6,604 nt of DNA from Flavobacteriales bacterium (GTDB lineage Bacteria > Bacteroidota > Bacteroidia > Flavobacteriales > Flavobacteriaceae): the NCBI GenBank assembly GCA_026983815.1, contig JALSTJ010000378.1, positions 1-6,604 of the forward strand. The letters are read 5' to 3'. Below are positions 1-6,604 of this stretch, one piece after another. The translations under genes were made by a program, and so were the position numbers. Position 1 is the first letter of the stretch; each line of letters opens with the position of its first letter. Under the pieces are notes generated by a model. It was not told the origin of the DNA and did not search any database. It saw nothing but the letters and a program-made list of their open reading frames with translations.

Positions 1-1
1 T

Positions 2-145
2 GTAGATGATTTGAATGCTACCGTAGATATTGAGCAAACGGAATTACCTCTCAATGCACAACATAATCGTAGCATTAAAATTGATGAAACGATCATTCCT
101 AATCAAGCAAAAATTAAGCATTTTATAGTTTTTATAAACGAATAA
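2..145 (+). CDS. C-terminal end of an unidentified protein (5' end outside window)
   Basis: Of the three + frames at the left edge, only this one stays open until a TAA at 143-145; the other two meet stops within the first few codons. It gives the last 47 residues of a protein that begins upstream. The fragment is polar, with no cysteine, and ends in two short alternating hydrophobic/polar stretches (IKIDETII and KIKHFIVFI) that look like beta strands. This could suit the end of an extracytoplasmic or beta-rich domain, but I do not recognise the family. The following nuclease gene starts only 10 bases after this stop on the same strand, so the two are probably co-transcribed. Bacteroidota often place a UvrD-type AddA helicase near the AddB-like nuclease, but this tail shows no helicase motif and I do not assign it. 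Frame and stop are secure; function is unknown. Confidence 0.6.
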   Translation, partial: VDDLNATVDIEQTELPLNAQHNRSIKIDETIIPNQAKIKHFIVFINE

Positions 146-155
146 AAACACCGAA

Positions 156-2894
156 ATGAAGAACTTTTTGGAATTATTGGCACAAGAAATTTATCAAAAT
201 CCTGATTTTGTCAATACAACAATTGTTCTTCCTAATAAACGTGCAGGTATTTTTCTGGGAAAAGCTTTGGTCAATCAGGCAAAAAAAACCATAATCAGTC
301 CGGATATTATCGATATCAATGAATTTATCAACAGACTATCTCCTTGGCAAAATATTGAAGGACTGGAGTTGATATTTGAATTTTATGAAACCTACCAATC
401 TTTTTATAAAAATCAAGAAAAAATTGAAATTAAAAGTTTTGATGAATTTATTAAATGGGCGCCTATTGTTTTGCGTGACTTTGAAGAAATCGATAAGTTT
501 TTGCTAGCACCCAAAATCGTTTTTAACTACCTTTCTGAAGCCAAAGCTTTGGAACAATGGAATTTGGAAAATGCACAATCTGATTTTATCAAAGAATATA
601 AAGCATATTTTAGTTCATTAGGAAATTTGCATGAGGCATTTGTCAAAAAATTATCCCAAAAAAATCTGGCATATACGGGTATGATTTATAGATATATCGC
701 CGAAAATATTGATCAGTTAAGCGATAAAATTACGCAACCCATAATTTTTGCAGGTTTCAATGCTTTGACTAAAGCCGAAGAAAAAATATTTTTATATTTA
801 ATAGAAAATCAGCAAGCAAAAATCTTTTGGGATGCCGATGAATATTATCTAAAACAAGGATTTGAAGCGGGAAATTCACTTAGGGAAAATCAGAAAAAAT
901 TTAAAGATTTTCATTGGATTGGAAAATATTTTCAAGAACCAAAAAATATTGAAATCATTGAAACTTCCGGAAAAACGGCTCAAATGCAGATTACAGCACA
1001 AATTATTTCGGATAAAATCCGTCAAAATCCGCAAGCCGATTTTACAAAAACCGCCATCGTGCTCAATGAAAATGATTTGCTGTTTCCCTTACTCAATACA
1101 CTTCCTCCAAATCCGGATGCTGTTAATGTTAGTCTGGGAATTCCCATCAATAAACTTCCGGTTATACAAATTTTTATTTCGACTGCCCAATTATTTGCAG
1201 ACTATGAACAATATGAAAAAATTAAAGCCACATCGCTACTGGAATTACTACGTTCTCCCCAACTTTTACGTTTGTTGAACGAACAAGAAAAAAATTCAAT
1301 AAAAAAATTATCTAAACGGATATTCAATTATGGCTCAAAACTAATCCCTGCAAATTTCATTCAAGGTATTTCTTTGGAACTTCCCGATATTTTGCAAAAA
1401 ATTTTACAATCGCCAAAAGAAGTCAATGCGGTTTTGAATATTTTTTTGCAAATCAATGATTTTCTATCGGAGAAAAATTTAAGTATGCCCGAAAAAATTT
1501 CTCTGATGAAAATGGGAAAAATTATCCGTGATATAATAGAATTTCAAGACCGCACACAAATTATTTCGAGCTTCAAAAGTTTAATACTGATTTTCAGAAA
1601 TCTACTAAATTCCGAACAATTGTTTTTTGAAGGAGAACCTTTGCAAGGATTACAAATTTTGGGTTTATTGGAAACCCGTTTGCTGGATTTTGAGCATGTA
1701 ATTGTTACTTCAGTCAATGAAGGAATTTTGCCCCAAGGAAAAACCCATAGAAGTTTGATACCTTTCGACATCAAATTGGAATTGGGACTTCCCACGCATC
1801 GCAATCAGAACTCCATTATGGCTTATCATTTTTATCGATTGCTACAACGTGCAAAAAACATTCATTTGATTTTCAATGCCAATTCTGCAGGATTAAACAC
1901 AGGTGAAGCTTCCAGATTTATTTTACAAATTCAAGAGGAACTCAAAGCATACCAACCCAAAACACAAATTCATCACAAAAAATACGATGCTTCCGCTCAA
2001 TTATTATCTGAACAAACAAGTATCCCAAAGACCGATGCGCTACTAAAAAAATTAGAAGAAAAAGCTATAAGCGGAATATCTCCAAGTTTTTTGGATGCCT
2101 ATATTTATGATCCATATGAATTTGTAAAAAATCGTTTATTGGGACTTCAACAAGAAGAAGAACTTATTGAAGGCATTCCTGTCAATATTTATGGCAATAT
2201 CGTGCATGATACTTTAAGAGATTTGTATAAAAAATTGGAAGGAAAAACCTTGCAAAAACATCATATTCAAAATTTTAAAAAACATTATAAAGAATTAATC
2301 ATTAATAATTTTGAAAAACATACAGGCGAAAAAAAACCTACAGGAGGAAAAAAATATATCGCCATGGAAATAATCCAAAAAAATATTTTGGATATCATCA
2401 AAACCGATGAAAAAATATTATCAAATCCCAATAATGAATTAGAAATTTTGGAAATAGAAAATCTGCTGATTTCCCCTTTGAATTTTTCAGGGAAAACAAT
2501 AAATATCAAGGGATATGTGGATAGAATAGACCGATTAAACGGACAAATACGAATCATTGATTACAAAACTGGAAGTGTGTCTGACAAGCATTTAAAATAT
2601 GATGCCTATAGAGATAATTTGGATATATTGATTGAAGAAAGTGATAAGAGAAAAATTTTTCAGGTTTTGACCTATATCTGGCTTTATAAACAATCGGGAA
2701 AAATGAAAAATGGGGAAAATGCTATTGGAGGCATTATTTCGACCAGAAAATTTAAAAAAGGTCTTTTTCCTATAAGTCTTGGTAAAGAAATTATAATCAA
2801 TGATGAAATTTTGCTGGATTATCAATCCGCTTTACAAAAACTTCTACAAGAGCTCTTTAATCCTGAAATTCCTTTTGAAAAGAAAAATCTTTAA
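156..2894 (+). CDS. AddB/RecC-like PD-(D/E)XK nuclease family protein (double-strand-break end processing)
   Basis: This is probably the AddB-like subunit of an AddAB-type helicase-nuclease that resects double-strand DNA ends for RecA in the cytoplasm. The N-terminal two thirds has the layout of an inactivated UvrD-like helicase. At residues 23-38, where Bacillus AddB has a Walker A loop, it reads IVLPNKRAGIF with no GxGKT, so ATP hydrolysis here is unlikely. Conserved family segments are VNEGILP (520-526) and AYHFYRLLQRAKN (556-568). The RecB-type nuclease domain starts near SPSFLDAY (642-649). It carries H684 in GNIVHDTL, D789 in GYVDRID, and D802 and K804 in IDYKTG, so its catalytic set looks intact. 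The protein has no cysteine: D652 sits where the first Fe-S ligand would be, and the chain ends at NPEIPFEKKNL without the CxxC tail. The ATG follows the upstream stop by 10 bases with no Shine-Dalgarno sequence. An AddA partner is not in the window. The family call is firm; the exact complex is inferred. Confidence 0.88.
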   Translation: MKNFLELLAQEIYQNPDFVNTTIVLPNKRAGIFLGKALVNQAKKTIISPDIIDINEFINRLSPWQNIEGLELIFEFYETYQSFYKNQEKIEIKSFDEFIKWAPIVLRDFEEIDKFLLAPKIVFNYLSEAKALEQWNLENAQSDFIKEYKAYFSSLGNLHEAFVKKLSQKNLAYTGMIYRYIAENIDQLSDKITQPIIFAGFNALTKAEEKIFLYLIENQQAKIFWDADEYYLKQGFEAGNSLRENQKKFKDFHWIGKYFQEPKNIEIIETSGKTAQMQITAQIISDKIRQNPQADFTKTAIVLNENDLLFPLLNTLPPNPDAVNVSLGIPINKLPVIQIFISTAQLFADYEQYEKIKATSLLELLRSPQLLRLLNEQEKNSIKKLSKRIFNYGSKLIPANFIQGISLELPDILQKILQSPKEVNAVLNIFLQINDFLSEKNLSMPEKISLMKMGKIIRDIIEFQDRTQIISSFKSLILIFRNLLNSEQLFFEGEPLQGLQILGLLETRLLDFEHVIVTSVNEGILPQGKTHRSLIPFDIKLELGLPTHRNQNSIMAYHFYRLLQRAKNIHLIFNANSAGLNTGEASRFILQIQEELKAYQPKTQIHHKKYDASAQLLSEQTSIPKTDALLKKLEEKAISGISPSFLDAYIYDPYEFVKNRLLGLQQEEELIEGIPVNIYGNIVHDTLRDLYKKLEGKTLQKHHIQNFKKHYKELIINNFEKHTGEKKPTGGKKYIAMEIIQKNILDIIKTDEKILSNPNNELEILEIENLLISPLNFSGKTINIKGYVDRIDRLNGQIRIIDYKTGSVSDKHLKYDAYRDNLDILIEESDKRKIFQVLTYIWLYKQSGKMKNGENAIGGIISTRKFKKGLFPISLGKEIIINDEILLDYQSALQKLLQELFNPEIPFEKKNL

Positions 2895-2922
2895 CTAACC
2901 CGATAAAAGAAAACAAAGTATT

Positions 2923-3381
2923 TTATTGCATATTGTGCATATTGCTGTTGTAATATTGATTTTCTCCCGTAACTTCCCTACCAAGCCAGTCGGGTTTAAA
3001 AAAAACGGTATCTGGATTGGGCAGTTCAATTTCGGCAAGCACCAATCCTTCATGATCACCCAAAAACTCATCAACTTCAAAATACATATTATTGTCTATT
3101 GGAACTACATATCTAACTTTTTCGATGATACCGGGTTCTGCCAATTCCAATAACTTACGAGCTTCCTCTTCAGGTATTTGCTTTTCCCATTCAAAACGTG
3201 TCGTTCCGTCTAAAGAACTTTTTCCTTTGATGGTTATAAATCCTTTTCCATTTTGTATTCTTATTCTAACTGTTCTTTCAGGATTTCTATTCAAATATCC
3301 TTGGATAATATGATTCAAATGAGATGCTTCAAGTTTATAATCATCATTAATTACCAAAAATTTACGTTCAATTTCTTTCAT
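2923..3381 (-). CDS. CYTH domain protein, triphosphate tunnel metalloenzyme (probable tripolyphosphatase)
   Basis: This is a 152-residue single-domain CYTH protein, the usual length of the small bacterial members. It opens with the signature EIERKFLV: E3, E5 and K7 are the metal and phosphate ligands. The charged tunnel strands follow in order: R36/R39/R41 in ERTVRIRI, K52/K54 in ITIKGK, R62/E64/E66 in TRFEWE, K88/R90 in EKVR, E102/D104/E105 in YFEVDEF, and E117/E119 in LAEIELP. It ends with the family tail GREVTG...YYNSN. Small bacterial relatives such as the Nitrosomonas and Clostridium TTM enzymes hydrolyse tripolyphosphate with Mg or Mn. Such proteins are often labelled adenylate cyclase or thiamine triphosphatase, which the sequence alone does not support. 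It is probably cytosolic, with no signal peptide or membrane segment. The ATG lies one base after the lon stop, so it is probably translated by coupling from the lon message. Family is secure; substrate is inferred. Confidence 0.92.
   Translation of the reverse strand: MKEIERKFLVINDDYKLEASHLNHIIQGYLNRNPERTVRIRIQNGKGFITIKGKSSLDGTTRFEWEKQIPEEEARKLLELAEPGIIEKVRYVVPIDNNMYFEVDEFLGDHEGLVLAEIELPNPDTVFFKPDWLGREVTGENQYYNSNMHNMQ
2928..2944. repeat. Short tandem 9-base duplication at the 3' end of the CYTH gene
   Basis: GCATATTG occurs twice, at 2928-2935 and 2937-2944, separated by one T. On the coding strand this gives the last residues N-M-H-N-M-Q before the stop. It lies beyond the conserved YYNSN tail, so a length change here should not affect the enzyme. 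It is most simply a replication-slippage duplication in a free C-terminal end. Confidence 0.6.
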
Positions 3382-3382
3382 A

Positions 3383-5809
3383 TTATTTTTTGGATTTTGA
3401 TTGCTTCGGCATCAAAGCCAAGTCCAACACTTCTTCTACTTTATTTACATAATGAAAAGTTAAACCTTTGATATATTCCTTATTAATTTCTTCCACGTCT
3501 TTTTTATTTTTTTCGGATAAAATAATCTCTTTGATTTTGGCACGTTTGGCTGCCAATATTTTTTCTTTGATACCACCCACGGGCAAAACTTTTCCTCGCA
3601 GTGTTATTTCTCCGGTCATGGCAATTTTGGGTTTGACTTTTCTGCCCGTTAAAGCCGAAACCATGGAAGTAAGCATTGTAATCCCCGCCGATGGTCCGTC
3701 TTTCGGGGTGGCACCTTCGGGAACGTGCACATGGATTTGATAATTATCGAAAATATCATCCGGCAATCCCAATTTCTTGTATTTTGAACGAATATAAGAC
3801 AAGGCAATTTGAGCAGATTCTTTCATCACTTGTCCCAAATTACCGGTCAAATTGAGTTGTCCTTTTCCTTTGGATAAAATGGATTCTATGAACAAAATAT
3901 CTCCCCCAACCCTTGTCCAAGCCAATCCGGTTACCACGCCCGGGATATTATTGCCTTCGTATTCGCTGATGGAAAACTTGGGTTTTCCCAGAATTTTTTC
4001 CAAATCATCCGGAGAAATTTTAGGATTATATTCTTCTTCCATTGCAATGGATTTGGCAATATTTCGCACAACTTTGGCAATCATCTTATCCAAAGTTCTT
4101 ACACCCGATTCACGAGTGTAATTTTCAATGATTTTACGAATTTGTTTTTTGCCCAGAATCACATCTTTTTCTTGTAGTCCGTGTTCTTTGAGTTGTTTAG
4201 GCAAAAGATGACGTTTGGCAATTTCAATTTTTTCTTCAACGGTATATCCGCTCACGGGAATGATTTCCATACGATCGCGCAATGCCCAAGGGATATCATA
4301 AAAATAATTGGCAGTAGCAATAAACATTACTCTTGATAAGTCGTAGCCGATTTCCAAGAAATTATCATAAAAATCAGAATTCTGTTCGGGATCCAAAACT
4401 TCCAACATTGCAGATGAAGGATCTCCTTTGTGTCCGTATCCAAGTTTATCGATTTCATCCAAAATAAAAACCGGATTGGAAGTTCCCGCTTTTTTTATGG
4501 ATTGTATGATTCTTCCGGGCATAGCACCGATATAAGTTTTTCGGTGTCCGCGGATTTCGGCTTCGTCTTTGAGTCCACCTAAAGACATTCGCACATATTT
4601 TCGCCCAACGGCTTCTGCTATTGATTTTCCTAAGGAAGTCTTTCCAACTCCCGGAGGTCCGTAAAGACAAAGAATGGGCGATTTCATATCATTTTTGATT
4701 TTTAAAACCGCTAAATATTCAATAATACGTTTTTTTACATCTTCCAAGCCAAAATGATCTCTATCCAGAATTTCTTGTGCTTTTTTCAAATCTATTTTGT
4801 CTTCAGAAAGTTCGTCCCAAGGCAAGTCCAACATCAATTCGAGATAATTTCTCTGCACGGCATAATCGGGCGCTTGCGGGTTCATACGTTGCAAACGTTT
4901 GATTTCTTTGTCGAAATGAGCCGCAACTTTTTGGTTCCATTTTTTTTCTTGGGCTCGTTTTTTCATTTCTTCAACTTCTTTGCCTCCCACGTCGCCCAAT
5001 TCTTCTTGAATGGTGCGCATTTCCTGATGTAAAAAATATTCACGGCTTTGCTTGTCCAAAACTTTACGGGTTTTGTTTTGGATATCTTGTTTGAGTTGTA
5101 GGCGTTGCACTTCTTCATCAAGCAATTTGATAAGACCCATGGCACGCTTTTCGTAATCATTAATTTCCAAAAGCTCCTGTTTTTTAGCAACAGGTACTTG
5201 CAGATTTGAAGTAACAAAATTTACTAAGAAAACAGGACTTTGAATATTTTCAATAGCAAAACTTGCCTCCGAAGGCAAATTGGGATTTAGCTTAATGACT
5301 TGCACCGCCAAATCTTTTATGGTTTCGACCAAAGCTTGGATTTGTTTGGTATCTATAGGTTGCGCATCCGGAAGTGTTTCAATATTGGCTATCAGATAAG
5401 GTTGTTCTTGAATAAAATTTTTAATTTGAAAACGTTTGATGCCTTGAATTATAACTGTAAGATTACCATCGGGCATTTTTATTATTCGTTGCAAACGGGC
5501 TACTGTTCCGATTTTATATATATCATTAGGTCCGGGAATTTCCACTTGCGGATTGATTTGGGCTACAACACCAATCAATTTTTCTTTTTTTTCGGCATCT
5601 TCAATCAATTTGATGGATTGATCTCTTCCAACGGAAATAGGAATTACCACTCCGGGTAATAAAATATTATTTCTTAGCGTCAATACCGGCAATTGAGAAG
5701 GAACTTCCTGATTCTGAAGTTTTTTCTCATCTTCCGGAGTTAATAAAGGAATGAATTCCGCTTCGTCATTAATCATATCCAATAAATAATTATTTGTTCC
5801 TTTGCTCAT
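3383..5809 (-). CDS. lon: ATP-dependent serine protease Lon (LonA)
   Basis: Full-length 808-residue LonA, the homohexameric cytosolic protease that unfolds and degrades misfolded and regulatory proteins. The N-terminal substrate-binding domain runs from about 40 (LPVLTLRNNILLPG) to 235. A helical coiled-coil linker follows to about 310. The AAA+ module has Walker A GPPGVGKT at 384-391 (K390), Walker B FILDEIDK (D451, E452), sensor-1 N501, arginine finger R513 and sensor-2 R571 in RESGVR. The protease domain has catalytic S707 in PKDGPSAG and K750, the second lysine of GGIKEK. Both dyad residues keep the same 28-residue offset from E. coli S679 and K722. A lysine-rich tail ends the protein. 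Its first 37 residues, including the FIPLLTPEDEKK segment, are a lead-in typical of Bacteroidota Lon and support this ATG. It lies 84 bases downstream of recR and one base upstream of the CYTH gene. No frameshift or missing motif is seen, and it has only one cysteine (C381). Confidence 0.98.
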   Translation of the reverse strand: MSKGTNNYLLDMINDEAEFIPLLTPEDEKKLQNQEVPSQLPVLTLRNNILLPGVVIPISVGRDQSIKLIEDAEKKEKLIGVVAQINPQVEIPGPNDIYKIGTVARLQRIIKMPDGNLTVIIQGIKRFQIKNFIQEQPYLIANIETLPDAQPIDTKQIQALVETIKDLAVQVIKLNPNLPSEASFAIENIQSPVFLVNFVTSNLQVPVAKKQELLEINDYEKRAMGLIKLLDEEVQRLQLKQDIQNKTRKVLDKQSREYFLHQEMRTIQEELGDVGGKEVEEMKKRAQEKKWNQKVAAHFDKEIKRLQRMNPQAPDYAVQRNYLELMLDLPWDELSEDKIDLKKAQEILDRDHFGLEDVKKRIIEYLAVLKIKNDMKSPILCLYGPPGVGKTSLGKSIAEAVGRKYVRMSLGGLKDEAEIRGHRKTYIGAMPGRIIQSIKKAGTSNPVFILDEIDKLGYGHKGDPSSAMLEVLDPEQNSDFYDNFLEIGYDLSRVMFIATANYFYDIPWALRDRMEIIPVSGYTVEEKIEIAKRHLLPKQLKEHGLQEKDVILGKKQIRKIIENYTRESGVRTLDKMIAKVVRNIAKSIAMEEEYNPKISPDDLEKILGKPKFSISEYEGNNIPGVVTGLAWTRVGGDILFIESILSKGKGQLNLTGNLGQVMKESAQIALSYIRSKYKKLGLPDDIFDNYQIHVHVPEGATPKDGPSAGITMLTSMVSALTGRKVKPKIAMTGEITLRGKVLPVGGIKEKILAAKRAKIKEIILSEKNKKDVEEINKEYIKGLTFHYVNKVEEVLDLALMPKQSKSKK

Positions 5810-5840
5810 ATATTTTTACTTTAAATTCGATTATTTGTTT

Positions 5841-5852
5841 GCAATAATTATA
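5841..5852 (-). promoter_or_regulatory. Possible lon promoter -10/-7 region (weak)
   Basis: On the minus strand, TATAATTATTGC lies about 31 bases upstream of the lon ATG. It contains a perfect TATAAT, and its TTATTGC end loosely resembles the Bacteroidota TAnnTTTG element without matching it. No clear -33 TTG or -35 box sits at the expected distance. In such AT-rich DNA a chance match is quite possible. lon may instead, or also, be read from the recR promoter. Confidence 0.25.
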
Positions 5853-5858
5853 CCTACA

Positions 5859-5893
5859 CAGTTTTTTTTAATAAACTGCAATTTTGTCAGTTT
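5859..5893. repeat. Three alternating copies of CAGTTT/AAACTG between recR and lon
   Basis: Reading the + strand, CAGTTT (5859-5864), AAACTG (5873-5878) and CAGTTT (5888-5893) alternate with spacers of 8 and 9 bases. The middle copy can pair with either neighbour, giving two mutually exclusive 6-bp stems. On the recR-lon strand the first copy begins directly after the recR TAA. Neither stem is followed by a U-run on that strand, so a standard intrinsic terminator is not supported. On the + strand the second stem is followed by T-rich sequence, but no + strand gene ends here. The stems are short and AT-rich, so function is uncertain. Confidence 0.4.
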
Positions 5894-6523
5894 TTATTTA
5901 TTTTGTTTTATCGATTGATCAAAAGGCACCCTGTTTTGAATGCTTCGGGCTAAAGTGATTTCATCAGTATATTCGAGTTCTCCGCCTACTGAAATTCCTC
6001 TGGCAATAGTAGATATGTCAGGAATATTTTTCAAACTATTGAGTTTTCTGTAAAGATAAAAATTGGTGGTATCGCCATCAACTGTAGCGCTCAAGGCAAG
6101 AATAACTTCTCGTATCTGGTAATTTTCTATTCGTTCCAAAAGTTCTTTTATGGTAAGATCCGTAGGACTAATTCCTTCCAATGGCGAGATAATTCCGCCC
6201 AATACGTGATAAACTCCTTTGTATTCGCCTGTTTTTTCAATCGCCATTACATCTCGGATATCTTCCACTACGCAAACCAAAGTATGATCACGAGAATTAT
6301 CTTGGCAAATTTCACATACTTCCGTATCCGAAATGTTGTTACAAACTTTACAATATTTGATTTCGTTTCTAAACCGTAATAATGTTTCGGCTAATGATTG
6401 GGTTTGTTCCTGTGGTTGTTTTAGTAGATATAATGCCAAACGTAAAGCTGTCCGCTTGCCTATTCCGGGCAGTTTACTGATTTCATCAACGATTTCGTTT
6501 AGTAGTTTTGAAGGATAATTCAT
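5894..6523 (-). CDS. recR: Recombination mediator protein RecR
   Basis: This is RecR, the ring-forming clamp of the RecFOR pathway, which with RecO (and RecF) helps load RecA on SSB-coated single-stranded gaps. All family parts are present in 209 residues, close to the usual 200. A helix-hairpin-helix DNA-binding segment includes SKLPGIGKRTALRLA (16-30). A C4 zinc finger uses C58, C61, C70 and C73 (CKVC...CEIC). The Toprim domain starts at LVCVVEDIRDV (82-92, with E87 and D88) and includes GVYHVLGG (103-110). The C-terminal motif GISVGGELEYTDEITLA (176-192) is the conserved Walker-B-like end. The ATG at 6523 gives the standard MNYPSKLLNEIVDEI start and lies five bases after a promoter-like element. 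The gene is the first of the minus-strand group in this window, with lon 84 bases downstream. No anomaly is seen. Confidence 0.98.
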   Translation of the reverse strand: MNYPSKLLNEIVDEISKLPGIGKRTALRLALYLLKQPQEQTQSLAETLLRFRNEIKYCKVCNNISDTEVCEICQDNSRDHTLVCVVEDIRDVMAIEKTGEYKGVYHVLGGIISPLEGISPTDLTIKELLERIENYQIREVILALSATVDGDTTNFYLYRKLNSLKNIPDISTIARGISVGGELEYTDEITLARSIQNRVPFDQSIKQNK

Positions 6524-6528
6524 ATTTG

Positions 6529-6536
6529 CAAAGTTA
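6529..6536 (-). promoter_or_regulatory. recR: Bacteroidota-type -7 promoter element for recR
   Basis: On the minus strand, TAACTTTG fits the Bacteroidota -7 consensus TAnnTTTG exactly and ends five bases before the recR ATG. The sequence upstream is AT-rich, but no TTG is found about 19 to 22 bases further up, so the -33 part is missing or degenerate. If used, transcription would start at or within a few bases of the ATG, giving a nearly leaderless message. This would fit the absence of a Shine-Dalgarno sequence. The match is seen directly; promoter activity is inferred. Confidence 0.55.
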
Positions 6537-6604
6537 AGGATAAATTATAAATTGTTTCGGTATAAATAGTCAATTAACATTCATTACTTTTTTCCATTGA
6601 TGAA

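Noticed and set aside
862..1278. 138-codon open frame on the + strand inside the nuclease gene
   Set aside because: It lies wholly within the nuclease coding frame, which carries conserved family motifs. Its product is basic and low-complexity, as expected from A-rich DNA read in another frame.
2329..2366. A8 and A7 runs around an internal AGGAGG, followed by an in-frame ATG (residue 737) in the nuclease gene
   Set aside because: This could suggest slippage or an internal start producing only the nuclease domain. The AGGAGG-to-ATG spacing of 16 bases is too long, Bacteroidota rarely rely on Shine-Dalgarno pairing, and the main frame is intact on both sides.
2923..3381. Adenylate cyclase function for the CYTH gene
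   Set aside because: The CYTH fold is shared with class IV cyclases, but the short form with EIERKFLV and the YYNSN tail fits the small triphosphatase group better. Nothing in the sequence points specifically to cyclase activity.
5300..5659. 119-codon open frame on the + strand opposite lon
   Set aside because: It is antisense to the conserved Lon N-terminal domain. The product is rich in F, Y and I with no domain pattern, so it is a shadow of lon.
5871..5910. Terminator-like stem with T-rich tail on the + strand
   Set aside because: The stem is 6 bp and AT-rich, and no + strand gene ends upstream; lon and recR are on the other strand. It is better described as part of the alternating repeat set.
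6570..6602. Possible 3' end of another minus-strand gene entering from the right edge (ten codons ending at TGA 6572-6570)
   Set aside because: All three minus frames close within about 11 codons of the edge, so the frame cannot be chosen and there is too little sequence to support a gene.

Overview
The window is about two-thirds A+T and looks like chromosomal DNA of a member of the Bacteroidota, probably Flavobacteriia-like. Four things point this way. The Lon N-terminus and the AddB-like nuclease have the form usual in that phylum. Start codons lack a convincing Shine-Dalgarno sequence. The recR start is preceded by a TAnnTTTG-type promoter element, which is the Bacteroidota -7 consensus. 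The lineage call is an inference from sequence style, not from a search.

Layout: the left part is on the + strand. It holds the last 47 codons of an unidentified gene (2-145) and, 10 bases further on, a 912-codon AddB/RecC-like PD-(D/E)XK nuclease (156-2894). The right part is on the - strand and reads recR (6523-5894), lon (5809-3383), then a CYTH/triphosphate tunnel metalloenzyme gene (3381-2923). lon and the CYTH gene are one base apart (TAA-T-ATG), so they are almost certainly co-transcribed. recR and lon are 84 bases apart, and that gap holds short alternating inverted repeats and possibly a lon promoter. The nuclease and CYTH genes converge with 28 bases between their stop codons. No stretch longer than 300 bases lacks a gene. 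I see no RNA genes, CRISPR array, insertion sequence, attachment site or prophage gene.

How the genes relate: RecR and the AddB-like nuclease act on the two classical routes that load RecA, gap repair (RecFOR) and double-strand-break end processing (AddAB/RecBCD), but they lie on opposite strands and need not be co-regulated. Lon is the ATP-dependent quality-control protease. Its downstream partner is predicted to hydrolyse a triphosphate such as tripolyphosphate.

This is mainly a housekeeping region and I do not see a new multi-gene system. The points most worth checking are: the AddB-like nuclease has no cysteine at all, so it cannot carry the AddB-type Fe-S cluster; the lon-CYTH coupling; the nearly leaderless recR start; and the alternating repeats before lon.
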